Translations under genes and position numbers: made by a program | Source: an uncultured Aquimarina sp. | Lineage (GTDB): Bacteria; Bacteroidota; Bacteroidia; Flavobacteriales; Flavobacteriaceae | Assembly: GCF_947500065.1 (NCBI RefSeq) | Contig: NZ_CANMQT010000003.1 | Coordinates: forward strand, 434,001 to 498,000 | Direction: 5' to 3' | DNA: 64,000 bases | Shown here: piece after piece, positions 52,801-61,886 of the stretch | Numbering within the stretch: the stretch's first letter is position 1 | Layout of the letters: each line of letters begins with the position of its first letter | The notes under the pieces: model-generated | Seen by the model: the letters and a program-made list of their open reading frames with translations, nothing else | What the model was told of the DNA's origin: nothing | Database searches by the model: none

Positions 52801-55119
52801 AGATTTGTCCGGCATATCATACAAGGTAAAATGCTGCTCGAAACAATTTCTATCATCTAATCCATCCTGTACATTCACCAATGTCTGTATATCGATCCCA
52901 ATTGGTACTGGAGGTAATACTGGAGTTTCTGTAATAAAGACTGCGTTAATCGCATTATTATTGTAGTTAAAAGAAGCATCTACTGCTAGAGGTCCAGAAG
53001 AATTGCCTGCACTTGTATAAAAAACTGTTCCATTTTTTTTATAAGTCACTATTCCATCTTGTCTTTCTACCATAAAAGAATCTAATGGACTAAAGGTTCC
53101 AAAGTTTATAATCTGACTGCTTCCATCTCTAATAAAATCTCCATTTTCATAAACCTGAATTGCACTTACACCTCCTACGTTTTTTAAATTAATTCCATAG
53201 GTAATACTTTGATAACCTAAATCTAAAGCAGCATCTATTGGTGATAATCCTACTACTACATCATAATTACCTACTTGAACTTGTCCCATTAGAGGCTTGA
53301 ATGATACATTTCCGTTTTCATCAATGGTCTCTACAGAATGAAATCCTGCATTCCATCCATCTGGAGCCAACACTTTTTTGTAGGTTGCAGATAAACTTTG
53401 TTGACTACTTATCACCTGAATGTATTCCGAAAAAGCTAAGGTAATTGTAGATATTGTTGGAGGATCAGGAGTGAAAGGATCTACAGGAGTTTCTGGTGCT
53501 AAATAAAACTCTATGTCATCAGACTTGTATACACCACTTTCAATGGGTCTTCCTAATCGATCGTAATTAGTATATGAAAATTCATCATTCGCATCTTGCT
53601 TTATATTCTGAGAAAAACGTATTTGACCATCTTTTCTATAAATAAACTTAGCTTCACCTTCATCCGGACTTTTAGTCTCCAATAACTGCCCTAGTGAATT
53701 GTATGAAAATTCACTTTTAAGATTAGAACTTTTAGGCTGTGTAGATTTTGTTAATCGTCCAGCTTTATCATAATAATTCAATGCATAGTCATAATAGTTC
53801 TGGCAATGACTCACACCATATTCTCTGTTTTCTTGATCAAACAAACTAGGATTATCGTTCAAACCATAAGATATATGATAGGTTCCGCTCCATGGTGCTG
53901 GAAACGTATGTATAATACCATATCTTAGCTCTACTCTGTAAAACCCTTGGGCAGTAGTATACACTCCAGGATTAACCTGCATTACGATTTCTTCTGTAAT
54001 TAAATCATATACTCTATAATAAATACCTTCCGGTAGATTATCATATGAGATTTCAATACGTTCAAAACTATCAGCAAACTCCTCTTTTTTATCTTTTATG
54101 CTCTTTCTAGAATTGGCTTTTTTCGATTCATACTCCTGAATTCGCGCACCAATGCAATCATTAATGTCATCACCAGAACTTATAGTGCCATCTACATTAG
54201 AAAAGCAATCAGAAGTACCACTAGAACCTCCTGAGGTTGTTGTAGTCGTAGTTGTAGTCGTACTAATATTTGTATTTAATAATGCTATATTTTGACATCC
54301 TTGAGGCATATGGAAATCTACCCAACCTTGTTCTTTTATTATGATTCTATTGTTAGTTGTGTAGTTATTGACTCCTTCTTCATTTCCACTTCTTGCCGAG
54401 GCCAATACATTGCCATCACTATCCGTAAAAACGACATTTTCAATTCCATGTGCATCTCTACTTATGGTTTTTGTAGTAATGACATCCTCGTAATTAGGAT
54501 TATTAAAAGCACGTGATTTAGAGAGTTCTTGCCCTGCAGGCATGCTAAACGTATAGGTTTGAAGCCAATTACCCTCAATCTTATTACCTCCTAAAACTTT
54601 TTTTACAGTACCAGGATTAAGTTTACTATGAATAGTTCTACTAAACGGATAGCTCGTATTATCCTGATATTGATTTGTCGTATTGTTATTATAATACGCT
54701 CCCAATTTACTAGAAGTACTAACTGTTTTTGGGTTTTCTATAAAACTACCTTGGTCAAAATCCGATGTTTCATAATTTCCAGAATTTTCCTTCAAAAAAT
54801 TAATATCATATGTAAATAACCCCGAACTGTTTAAAGGTGCGGATAGTGTACTAAAAGATGGTCTGCCTTGATAATCATAGAGAACTTCACTACCCCAAAC
54901 TTTTCCAGATGACACATCCCAACTTTGGCTTTGAGTAGGTTTACCATAATCATTAAAAAATCCAACACTTTTATGTAAAGTCTGCCCAGAAATATCATAA
55001 CTAATACTACTAATCCAATTAGTGTTATCTGTGGGACTTGGTGGTGTTTCTTGTGCTAACAAACCTGTTACAGAAAATAAGCAACTACAAAAAAGAACGT
55101 AAATAAATTTAAATTTCAT
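49807..55119 (-). CDS. giant RHS-repeat protein with RHS core and C-terminal toxin-like tail
   Basis: A 1770-residue exported protein. The signal peptide ends in GLLAQ. A DUF6443-like N-terminal region (WISSISYDISGQTLHKSVGF) is followed by a poly-Thr/Ser/Gly linker near 285-300. The YD/RHS repeats include YYDKAGRLTKSTQPKSSN, FSYNSLGQLLETKSPDEG and YDVYGRVEWI, and the RHS core ends with DSRIGRWLTTDPYGEFYSPY and GMGNNPISKVDPDGG near 1540. The last about 228 residues are the variable tail: an Ala-rich hydrophobic stretch, then a Lys/Arg-rich helical end (GKGKTGKWDDELSPLSDEEL, KKLKKRIEQEQKRRGQRN). This resembles small polymorphic-toxin domains of the RHS type, perhaps Ntox34-like, but I cannot assign it. 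No secretion genes are nearby. Confidence 0.88.
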   Translation of the reverse strand: MKFKFIYVLFCSCLFSVTGLLAQETPPSPTDNTNWISSISYDISGQTLHKSVGFFNDYGKPTQSQSWDVSSGKVWGSEVLYDYQGRPSFSTLSAPLNSSGLFTYDINFLKENSGNYETSDFDQGSFIENPKTVSTSSKLGAYYNNNTTNQYQDNTSYPFSRTIHSKLNPGTVKKVLGGNKIEGNWLQTYTFSMPAGQELSKSRAFNNPNYEDVITTKTISRDAHGIENVVFTDSDGNVLASARSGNEEGVNNYTTNNRIIIKEQGWVDFHMPQGCQNIALLNTNISTTTTTTTTTSGGSSGTSDCFSNVDGTISSGDDINDCIGARIQEYESKKANSRKSIKDKKEEFADSFERIEISYDNLPEGIYYRVYDLITEEIVMQVNPGVYTTAQGFYRVELRYGIIHTFPAPWSGTYHISYGLNDNPSLFDQENREYGVSHCQNYYDYALNYYDKAGRLTKSTQPKSSNLKSEFSYNSLGQLLETKSPDEGEAKFIYRKDGQIRFSQNIKQDANDEFSYTNYDRLGRPIESGVYKSDDIEFYLAPETPVDPFTPDPPTISTITLAFSEYIQVISSQQSLSATYKKVLAPDGWNAGFHSVETIDENGNVSFKPLMGQVQVGNYDVVVGLSPIDAALDLGYQSITYGINLKNVGGVSAIQVYENGDFIRDGSSQIINFGTFSPLDSFMVERQDGIVTYKKNGTVFYTSAGNSSGPLAVDASFNYNNNAINAVFITETPVLPPVPIGIDIQTLVNVQDGLDDRNCFEQHFTLYDMPDKSLADYLNKCGLSEKEYKQTFLSGNVSKTQTKSPETTTTWYSYDVYGRVEWIIQNIPGLDCLKTTDYTYDAITGQVIQVDYQRHSKDERFIHNYEYNVGGQLIRVATSIDNENFEEQAKYFYNETGQLIRKELAENLQGVDYVYNLNGQLKAINHPSLQTKNDPGQDGANGFIADVFGMTLQYYRNDYTRTNTPTPIAQVNASSPNQFNGNIQAVQWQNQVGQPSTYSYSYNKNNWLTNANYRNENTKNAEDYKVSNITYDANGNIKTLKRNGFTDANGTNAMDDFTYHYGSINNQLNHVEDTNDNTNVNRYNDLKNQESGNYIYNSIGQLVINKQDKVLYAYNAAGLVTKISELTTTDTNTYHTLAFEDFNTAGRHSNWTVSEGLRHVSIANQSDQEDVFTGLLPQIINGEPISHEEVNIPPYCVDFDNSDPYQGRLQFNFYNRVQPNNTYTIKTDFKTVANAHHKLEFDVLLFQKQLLGSVFNDGIISDQVIDMNAGVTITLKQEDGSIIETIVINPQDHTHSYCDRIVDHINFDFLATGAKVYVIIDISNDGEIPNGFGILNAYNKLYQSAEIDNVHLQVANKEKVAFYYNDRGQRVRKESFIGSELIQTIYVRDIAGSPMAIYYRPGRAQMKLEEHPVYGAGRIGVFKRDNGSRSDGKYVYQLADHLGNVRAVVMKDGDNALSLTSKTDYYPFGMPMPNKNIEGDYRYGYQGEFAEKDSETGLNAFELRLWDSRIGRWLTTDPYGEFYSPYLGMGNNPISKVDPDGGCTDCADPHPIANFIPDDGGARSYAYYYTSGIQGLDEVTLNRNSSNLTQLNQANSAALLIALTANLAETSAVTLPTISTPALTGAATAAAAPAAAFGIGVLPLAGFVYLDHVLPNGRAPRYMPTVGPISTTARYDARSVPFSGVYSPPVIQSFTVNDVALVDSYIHQMGKGKTGKWDDELSPLSDEELAALMKEAIRSGDKKLKKRIEQEQKRRGQRNKGKNRGRGDVR

Positions 55120-55139
55120 CAGTCTATTGTTTTAGTTTG

Positions 55140-58100
55140 TTATTTAGATATAGTTTTCACCTGTTTAACTTTGTTATCGTCGCAACAACTACAGTCATTT
55201 GAAGCGCCGTTTTTATAATTGTATTTATACTGATTGATTAACTTAAATCCTCCATCAGTTTCTGGTAAATCGGCTTCTACTTCTTTAAACAACCTACAGA
55301 GTCTACCTGCATTATCATAAACATATTTTGTTGCCATATTATTAGCATCTAAAACATAGGTTAACTCATCGGTATTTTGATCATATACATAGGTATTAAT
55401 ACTAGCATAGACAGGATGTATCCTGAAATCATCTATATTTATTTGAATTCCTTTATACCTATCAGAAAGTGTTAAATACAAAGTATTCTCAGAGCCATCC
55501 AAAAACTCATAATGATTAAATTGATACCATCTTCCAGCTTGTACGATTTCTCCATTAAACGCTATTGACTTTCCATTAATATTAAGCCTCATCATAGTTG
55601 CCGCTCTAAGAGAATTAGCCCAAACAGAAATCTTATAATTATCCTTAGCGTATTCACCAGATCTCATTCTGGTTTTAAAGCCTTTATCACCTGCTCCGAT
55701 TCTTAAAGAAAACTGTCCTGTATGTGCATCACTTTCATCTCTTAAGTTTGCTCCTTGAATATCTTGATCCAGATATTCGCCATCAATATTGTATTCTGCA
55801 CTAGAAGCATACAGTTCTGTATAACTTGCGTTACCACTAGCAACAACCTTAGTTTGATTTTCAGCCATTTTAGATGAGACATAATTACCATTAATGTCTT
55901 TATTTTCTATCGGAGAAGACCAATGTGTATACCTTGTAGTTTCTGATACATTATTCCATTTTTCATTTGTAGGAGTCCCTGTTGTCCAATCAAAATAGTT
56001 GTTGTTTTTATTAACATTCGTAACGTAACTACCATTAGCCACATTGATATCATCTTTCCAAACAAAAGATTTATGCTTACGCCATACATCATTTAGCTGT
56101 TCTTCATTTCCTTTATAATCTCTATAATTCCATGAGTTATTCCACGTTGTTATATTGGCGTTGAGTGTTTTCCATCCTCCTGATGCCCCTCCGCTATAAG
56201 ACCAAGATGTAATAGACATGGCTTCTTGAGTTAACATATTTTTATTTGATGGGTTATCTACCTTAGAACCCATTTCCGGATATTTGGCATAGGCTGGTAC
56301 TCTTTCACTATATATAGATGAACCATCCGCTTGAGTAGTTTTACTAGTTCTAAAACTACCTAACCAGGGATCAGGGTTTGAATATTCTGTTTCGAATTTG
56401 TTATTTCCACCAATTAACACAGTTTTCTTAAGCATATTATTATATTCTGTCCTTGAAGAAACACTTAATAGTTTTTTACTATTTAAAACAGCTGTACCAT
56501 TTGAATTAGTGGTAAATATGGTTTTCATAGAATTAAAGGACTCTTTAATATGACCTTTATCAGGTTCATTACCCAAATTGGTTCCATTGGTGAATTCATT
56601 AGAAACTTTATACATCAAATGATTCTTACTATTATATACCTCCATTGATTTAAGTTGTCCTAATATTGCTGTATTTACATGTATGTCTACAGTTTTAGCT
56701 TTTCCATTTGTAATGTCTTGTTCATTTACTTTTGCCCAAAATAATTTATCCTCCTGAGGAGACTGTGCCTCATTGGTTTCCATTGTTATTTCAGGATTAA
56801 AAATATTGAACACTGGTTTTAGAACATGATGCTGATATCTATTTTTTGTATAATAGGAACCGTCTTCTGCTGTAGATTTTACGGTTACATACTCGTACAT
56901 AACTCCAGGTGGTGTAAGTTCCGATCTATAAGGCACATATTTAAGTCCTTTAACAGGAGCAAATGAAGTAATTCCTGAAGATCTAGGCTGGTTATTATTA
57001 TTGATTTCATATGGATTTGAGTAATCGTATTGTGTTCTATAGCTTGTATTACCATCTGACACCTTTATTTCTTTTACTCTTAACCCCCCGCCTGTTTCAT
57101 CTTCTGGAACTTTACTAGCTAATAGATTATATATAATTGAATGAGCATTATCATTATTAGCTATATTTTCATCTACCCAAGCTAATTCATAACGATTTTT
57201 GTTTTGTCCTAGTGAATATTCAATATCATTTTTTACTATAGGAGTATTAAAAATATTATTTACACCTTCCCAACCATCTGCACAATTTCTTATTCTAGCC
57301 GTAACTTTTATTCTCATTTCATCGCTAGACAATTCTAGTATCTGAGCTTTCTGCTTTAAAATATCTATTGCTGCTCTTCTATAACCATTACCTGGATAGT
57401 TTCTCATTTTAGAATACCAAACATCTATAAAGAACTTTTCATTAGAATAGAAATAATCTCTAAAGTCAAAATCATTATTACCCAAAAGCGTATTATCTTT
57501 TTCTATTTTAATTTCAATTTCACCATTTTGATCACAGTATAAATTATTAGTATTATAGAATGTAAACTTTAAACCCTCTTTCCAATAGCGACGGGAAAAC
57601 GCTTCAGTCCAATAATCATCCTCTTCATAATCAAATTCCACAGTACTTCCTATTGGAGACGTTATTTCTTTAAGGTTCCATGCCTTAATTTTTGGTATTC
57701 CTGCTTCTTCTCCTTTTAAGAAGCCCCAATTGTCAATGACACTATTTTTGTAATCCACAAATTCAGGAACTGTATTATTACCATGTGCTCCATCTAAAGA
57801 TAAATTCTCCATTGTTTCTAAGTAATACTCAAACTTATAAGGAGGCATTATTTCACTATTGCCTTTCCCATTCATTCTTATCTCATTTAATGTTAGTTTA
57901 CCATAAGGGTGACTTACATTTGTTAAACCAGCAGGAAGCCCTTTTGAAGATGGTGAATTGGGTGCCAAATCATAATTATATGAGAAGTCAATTACATTTA
58001 ATGCGTTTTCTGAAATAAAGGTATTTGACAGATCATTAACATCAAATACAAGTGATTCATTATGAATACGGTAACTATAACTACTTCCATATGCTTCAGC

Positions 58101-60431
58101 AAAATATGGTGATTCCCATTGTGGGGAATGCCAACTATCTCTTGTATAGTTTGACAAACCACTCCCTAGAGATCCAGAACCATTTTTGACTAAATAATTA
58201 GCGTCTTCGGTTTTTAAAACGATTATTTTATCAAGTTTAAGAGAATATTCTCGTGCATAATTTACAGACCTTTCTCTAACATGAATATTTGAAGTATGAT
58301 TCATACCAGAATTTTCCCCAGTAGTACTTAAATACCCTGAAGAAGTAACATTACTATTAAACCAAAAGCCTAAATTTTTTCCAACAGCATCATAACGTAT
58401 ATCTTTAACAAAAATAGCTGTGTGTTCTTTTGACTTTATTTTATCTAGATAATACAATTGTTTTCTACCAAATTGGTAATGCCCTTTATCTTTTGTTTCA
58501 ACTTCGCCTTTTAAATTTGTGTAATAATCCATAACACCATCTTCATATGGTGATCTCCAGACAAATCCATCAGACCATTTACCATATTCAAATTCAATCC
58601 AAAACCCATAATCCTCTTCATCTACTCTGTTATTATTATTAAAATCAATATAGTCTGGACCCGTAACAGCTGTTAATAACCAGTGTGTTGCAAAAGGAGT
58701 ATATTGCCTGTTCTCTTTAACATTGGCAGCATCACTGGTCTCAATTAAATTTCGTTGTATTCTTTCAAAATGATAAACAGGTAATGAATAATGATAGGTT
58801 TTACCATCTGTTGAAGTTATTTTATATGCACCTATTCCATTTGGAGAAAAATGAATATCATTTTCTCTATCTGTATTATTTAAATTTGAGGGGATTATCA
58901 AACCTCTAACATTAGTTGCATAATTACTAGTTATTTGGTTATTAGTAAATGTTTCAATGAAATTTGGAGACTTTGCTCTACCTGATACATTATCATCTGT
59001 ATAAGAATTACTTAAATTTAAGCCACCTTGAGTCACATGATCTGAAAGATTATTTCCTGAGCCTAATATTGTACTTGGCTCCACTAATTCTTTACTAGAA
59101 AAGTGACCATCAAAATAAAAATTTAATGTGTTGACACTATTATGTGATTGTCCAAAATGACGTTGAGAAGCATCAGAAACATTCCCATGATGCCAAAACG
59201 CATGAATATCTTGTCCATTTGCATTTTGTGTCTTCACTCCCTTAGAAAAAATGGATATATTATCTAATATTCTAGGTGTAATTTTACCGCTAATTCCTTG
59301 AGCGCTTACTCCATAATTATCATATCCTGCGAAAGTAAAATTTGGTTTTTCGATTAATTTTGAATAATCTGCCAAAAACGTTTCTTCAGCCTGAGGAATT
59401 TCTGTGGAATACGCATCATAACCAAATTGTCTATTTTGATAATCATTTAAACTTCCTTGTTCATCAGCTATTATATCAATATTAGCAAGATTGTTATAAT
59501 CCCAACCATATAACACCCCCCATTCTCTATTCTCTTGACCCTTTCTTAAATGAATATCAACCTTCTTCTTTGTATACGCAACACCTAAAACACCAACACC
59601 TAACACTGCACTAGCTCCAAATGAATCTGATTGTGTATCAATGCTATAATCTCCTTGAGAAAAGGAATCTGAAGATTGGCCATAACTTCCACCATAACCA
59701 GCGTAACTTCCACCAATAGTATAACCGTTGTCATTAAACGATGCCCCAACACTCCATGCAGCTCCTGTATCCGTTTTTCCTCCTACATTTATGTTGTACG
59801 AAGTGTCACCTGTATGTGTGTTATAACTAGCGCCTAACCCTACGGAAGTACTTTTCGTTATATTCTGAGAATACCCTCCATTAATACCATAACCTGTTTT
59901 AACCTGATCACCTCTTCCTCTGGAATCTCTTACATATGCTTTATCAAAAAATCTATCCCACATTGTTACGGTTAATCCTTTTCCTTCACCCCAACTAAAC
60001 TCAGTCCCAGAAGAAACTATACCATCAAAACCACCATAACTTACTCCAATAGAATGATATTCTTGTTCTGTATGATAAGATGTAAAGTTAATTCCTACAC
60101 CTGATTTCCAATCATCTGGAATACCTTGAACACTTCTGTTAATTGCTCCTGGTGTTAAATACCAACCTAAACCAACCCATGATGCATCAAGGTCAGTAGT
60201 AACTCCTGAATGATAAGAAAGTGAAACAGGATAACCACCAATAGATAATACAGGTATAGAATATGACATATCACCAGATAATAGATTTACTACTCCATTA
60301 ACATCTATGGGTTCAAAACCTCTAGCATCCGGAGATGTTATTCCTTGAGCATATCCAGTTATACTATAAATGAAAAAAATCATTACTATAACTGTCAATA
60401 ATACCTTTTTAAACTTCTGTAATATTCCCAT
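55140..60431 (-). CDS. giant RHS-associated shell protein without toxin tail
   Basis: An exported protein of about 1763 residues. I chose the ATG at 60431, 4 bp after the preceding lipoprotein stop, because it gives a standard signal peptide (MGILQKFKKVLLTVIVMIF ending at YAQG); a longer frame starts at 60464 inside the lipoprotein gene. It opens with SPDARGFEPIDVNGVVNLLSG and SYSIPVLSIGGYPVSLSYHSG, the usual start of Bacteroidota RHS shell proteins. A Gly/Ser/Tyr-rich strand repeat lies at about 200-330. YD-like motifs occur only near the end (TKYVYDNAGRLCRLFKE), and there is no RHS core. The tail ends with a CSCC cluster. It is followed 20 bp later by the RHS protein that has the core and tail, so the two probably form one split cage. 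Confidence 0.85.
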   Translation of the reverse strand: MGILQKFKKVLLTVIVMIFFIYSITGYAQGITSPDARGFEPIDVNGVVNLLSGDMSYSIPVLSIGGYPVSLSYHSGVTTDLDASWVGLGWYLTPGAINRSVQGIPDDWKSGVGINFTSYHTEQEYHSIGVSYGGFDGIVSSGTEFSWGEGKGLTVTMWDRFFDKAYVRDSRGRGDQVKTGYGINGGYSQNITKSTSVGLGASYNTHTGDTSYNINVGGKTDTGAAWSVGASFNDNGYTIGGSYAGYGGSYGQSSDSFSQGDYSIDTQSDSFGASAVLGVGVLGVAYTKKKVDIHLRKGQENREWGVLYGWDYNNLANIDIIADEQGSLNDYQNRQFGYDAYSTEIPQAEETFLADYSKLIEKPNFTFAGYDNYGVSAQGISGKITPRILDNISIFSKGVKTQNANGQDIHAFWHHGNVSDASQRHFGQSHNSVNTLNFYFDGHFSSKELVEPSTILGSGNNLSDHVTQGGLNLSNSYTDDNVSGRAKSPNFIETFTNNQITSNYATNVRGLIIPSNLNNTDRENDIHFSPNGIGAYKITSTDGKTYHYSLPVYHFERIQRNLIETSDAANVKENRQYTPFATHWLLTAVTGPDYIDFNNNNRVDEEDYGFWIEFEYGKWSDGFVWRSPYEDGVMDYYTNLKGEVETKDKGHYQFGRKQLYYLDKIKSKEHTAIFVKDIRYDAVGKNLGFWFNSNVTSSGYLSTTGENSGMNHTSNIHVRERSVNYAREYSLKLDKIIVLKTEDANYLVKNGSGSLGSGLSNYTRDSWHSPQWESPYFAEAYGSSYSYRIHNESLVFDVNDLSNTFISENALNVIDFSYNYDLAPNSPSSKGLPAGLTNVSHPYGKLTLNEIRMNGKGNSEIMPPYKFEYYLETMENLSLDGAHGNNTVPEFVDYKNSVIDNWGFLKGEEAGIPKIKAWNLKEITSPIGSTVEFDYEEDDYWTEAFSRRYWKEGLKFTFYNTNNLYCDQNGEIEIKIEKDNTLLGNNDFDFRDYFYSNEKFFIDVWYSKMRNYPGNGYRRAAIDILKQKAQILELSSDEMRIKVTARIRNCADGWEGVNNIFNTPIVKNDIEYSLGQNKNRYELAWVDENIANNDNAHSIIYNLLASKVPEDETGGGLRVKEIKVSDGNTSYRTQYDYSNPYEINNNNQPRSSGITSFAPVKGLKYVPYRSELTPPGVMYEYVTVKSTAEDGSYYTKNRYQHHVLKPVFNIFNPEITMETNEAQSPQEDKLFWAKVNEQDITNGKAKTVDIHVNTAILGQLKSMEVYNSKNHLMYKVSNEFTNGTNLGNEPDKGHIKESFNSMKTIFTTNSNGTAVLNSKKLLSVSSRTEYNNMLKKTVLIGGNNKFETEYSNPDPWLGSFRTSKTTQADGSSIYSERVPAYAKYPEMGSKVDNPSNKNMLTQEAMSITSWSYSGGASGGWKTLNANITTWNNSWNYRDYKGNEEQLNDVWRKHKSFVWKDDINVANGSYVTNVNKNNNYFDWTTGTPTNEKWNNVSETTRYTHWSSPIENKDINGNYVSSKMAENQTKVVASGNASYTELYASSAEYNIDGEYLDQDIQGANLRDESDAHTGQFSLRIGAGDKGFKTRMRSGEYAKDNYKISVWANSLRAATMMRLNINGKSIAFNGEIVQAGRWYQFNHYEFLDGSENTLYLTLSDRYKGIQINIDDFRIHPVYASINTYVYDQNTDELTYVLDANNMATKYVYDNAGRLCRLFKEVEADLPETDGGFKLINQYKYNYKNGASNDCSCCDDNKVKQVKTISK

Positions 60432-60435
60432 TAAC

Positions 60436-61047
60436 CTAATTTTTAAATGATAATTGTGGTTCATTTTTTATAATGTTAGTGTCAACTTTAAACTTGACTT
60501 CTCCTGTGTACAACCCTAAATCTTCTATCGTAAAACTCAAAGTTTCTTCTTTTAATTTATTATCTTCTTTTGGATAGATAAATAGTATACTTGTACTCCT
60601 ACTCATGCCATACAGCCTTGGGTATACGAAATCTACCAGCGCTATTGTATCTTTACTTTTCGTATATAAATGAACTTTTTCATTCATCCCAAATGCTAGC
60701 TGGTTTACCATAGCTCCAAACTCGTTTCTATCTCCAGCCTTTTCATTAAGTAATTCTTGGTTATTTTTACTCATGCTCAAAATAAAATAGAGGTGTTTAT
60801 TATATTTCTCTCTTAATGTTTTGACTTTAGCATCTGTAATAAGATTTCCTATTTCTTGCTCTACTAAAAGATCTGTTGGTTTATAGATTAACTGAAAATC
60901 ATACCCGTTAACCGTCTTATTTTGAGTAAACCCATTTTCTTCAACCATTATATACTCTAGTAGCTCTTTTTCAGTAGTGAAGGTTCCACTTGTACAACCA
61001 TATAAAAACACTCCCAGAAATAATAGAATTCCTAATTTCATATACAT
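60436..61047 (-). CDS. small lipoprotein at the head of the RHS operon
   Basis: A lipoprotein of about 203 residues with lipobox LYGC, Cys18 from the start chosen here. The frame is open to 61074, but that start overlaps the OmpH-like gene by 14 bp; the ATG at 61047 gives a normal signal peptide and has AAGG a few bases upstream. The mature part has TTEKELLEYIMVEENGFTQN, NGYDFQLIYKPTDLLVEQEI and a C-terminal strand-rich section. I do not recognise the family. It lies between the OmpH-like and RHS genes, so it may help the RHS proteins reach or stay on the outer membrane. Confidence 0.75.
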   Translation of the reverse strand: MYMKLGILLFLGVFLYGCTSGTFTTEKELLEYIMVEENGFTQNKTVNGYDFQLIYKPTDLLVEQEIGNLITDAKVKTLREKYNKHLYFILSMSKNNQELLNEKAGDRNEFGAMVNQLAFGMNEKVHLYTKSKDTIALVDFVYPRLYGMSRSTSILFIYPKEDNKLKEETLSFTIEDLGLYTGEVKFKVDTNIIKNEPQLSFKN

Positions 61048-61060
61048 GATGAGTACCTTT

Positions 61061-61594
61061 TTATTTACCATCAAACTCCGTATTTAAACCCTCCAATACT
61101 TCTGGAGTTAAATCCGCAGCTTCAGAGGCATACATAACATTTCCTGAGCCACTCGCCCCAAAAATGATCTTGTATCCATTTTTCTTTCCGTATTCTTTTA
61201 CATAGTCATTAATATCATTAATCACTGTTTGCGTAGATTTTTTATCCTCTTCCTGGATTTGTTTTTGAATAGCTTGTTGGTAATTATTAATTTGTTGTTG
61301 TTTGTTTCCTAACAATTGCTGTTTAAGCTCTAGTTCTTTTTTAGATAACTGAGAACGTTCTTTTTCATACGTTTTAATTTCGTTTTGCCAGTCGGTCATC
61401 AAACTATCTACATTAGCATTAAGCGTTTTTGCTTTTTCTTCAAAAGTTGCACGCACTATTTTGGTTCTTTTATATCCGTCAAGTAACTTATTGACATCTA
61501 CATACACCTGTTCTGAAGATGATTGAAAGTGAAAAAATGAGAAAATTCCGAAAGCTAATGCTAAAACAGAAATGGGTAATGACAACTTATTCAT
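61061..61594 (-). CDS. OmpH/Skp-like periplasmic coiled-coil chaperone
   Basis: A 177-residue protein. An N-terminal hydrophobic segment (LPISVLALAFGIFSFF) works as signal peptide or anchor, then VYVDVNKLLDGYKRTKIVRA, the typical OmpH start. A long coiled coil follows (about 50-130: EKERSQLSKKELELKQQL, NYQQAIQKQIQEEDK). The C-terminal KEYGKKNGYKIIFGASGSGNVMYASEAADLT is the conserved Skp end that packs as a trimer base. Skp/OmpH proteins keep outer-membrane or exported proteins unfolded. As first gene of the RHS operon it may be a dedicated chaperone for the giant RHS proteins. Confidence 0.88.
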   Translation of the reverse strand: MNKLSLPISVLALAFGIFSFFHFQSSSEQVYVDVNKLLDGYKRTKIVRATFEEKAKTLNANVDSLMTDWQNEIKTYEKERSQLSKKELELKQQLLGNKQQQINNYQQAIQKQIQEEDKKSTQTVINDINDYVKEYGKKNGYKIIFGASGSGNVMYASEAADLTPEVLEGLNTEFDGK

Positions 61595-61666
61595 AGTTTT
61601 ATTTTAAGGTAAATCACACTGTTATATATTGTCTTTATAGAAAGTATTGCTACTGCCAAAAGACAA

Positions 61667-61730
61667 CTTTTACTAATTATGCTGTCTTGTTACCATAACC
61701 CATAATTTGTTACCCAAAAAAATTATATTT
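61667..61730 (-). promoter_or_regulatory. promoter region of the RHS operon with two TGTTACC boxes, copy B
   Basis: On the plus strand TGTTACC occurs at 61688-61694 and 61708-61714, 20 bp apart as in copy A (48856-48918), with CTTTTACTAATTAT at 61667-61680 as the shared core. The spacer between the boxes is different from copy A, so the boxes and core, not the spacer, are conserved. It lies about 75-95 bp before the OmpH-like gene. Shared control of the two operons is the direct implication. Confidence 0.7.
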
Positions 61731-61776
61731 TTTTTAACAATAACCAAATAACTATAAATCAAATATTTACAATTAA

Positions 61777-61808
61777 AAAAAGCCTTTACATTTTTGTAAA
61801 AGCTTTTT
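61777..61808. terminator. terminator of the CHAT protease gene
   Basis: Stem AAAAAGC-C-TTTACA / TGTAAA-A-GCTTTTT (61777-61790 and 61795-61808) with one mismatch and a T-rich loop. It ends the minus-strand CHAT gene and precedes promoter copy B, at nearly the same distance as the terminator beside copy A. Confidence 0.85.
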
Positions 61809-61886
61809 AAATAATTTATTTTATCTGATATATTTATGACACAAAAAGAAAAGAAAAGTGACTAACTTTTACTACCCACATGAAAA

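Noticed and set aside
54241-54276. Run of GTAGT-like triplets within the RHS gene as a possible phase-variable repeat
   Set aside because: It encodes the poly-Thr linker with mixed codons and, being in multiples of three, would not shift the frame.
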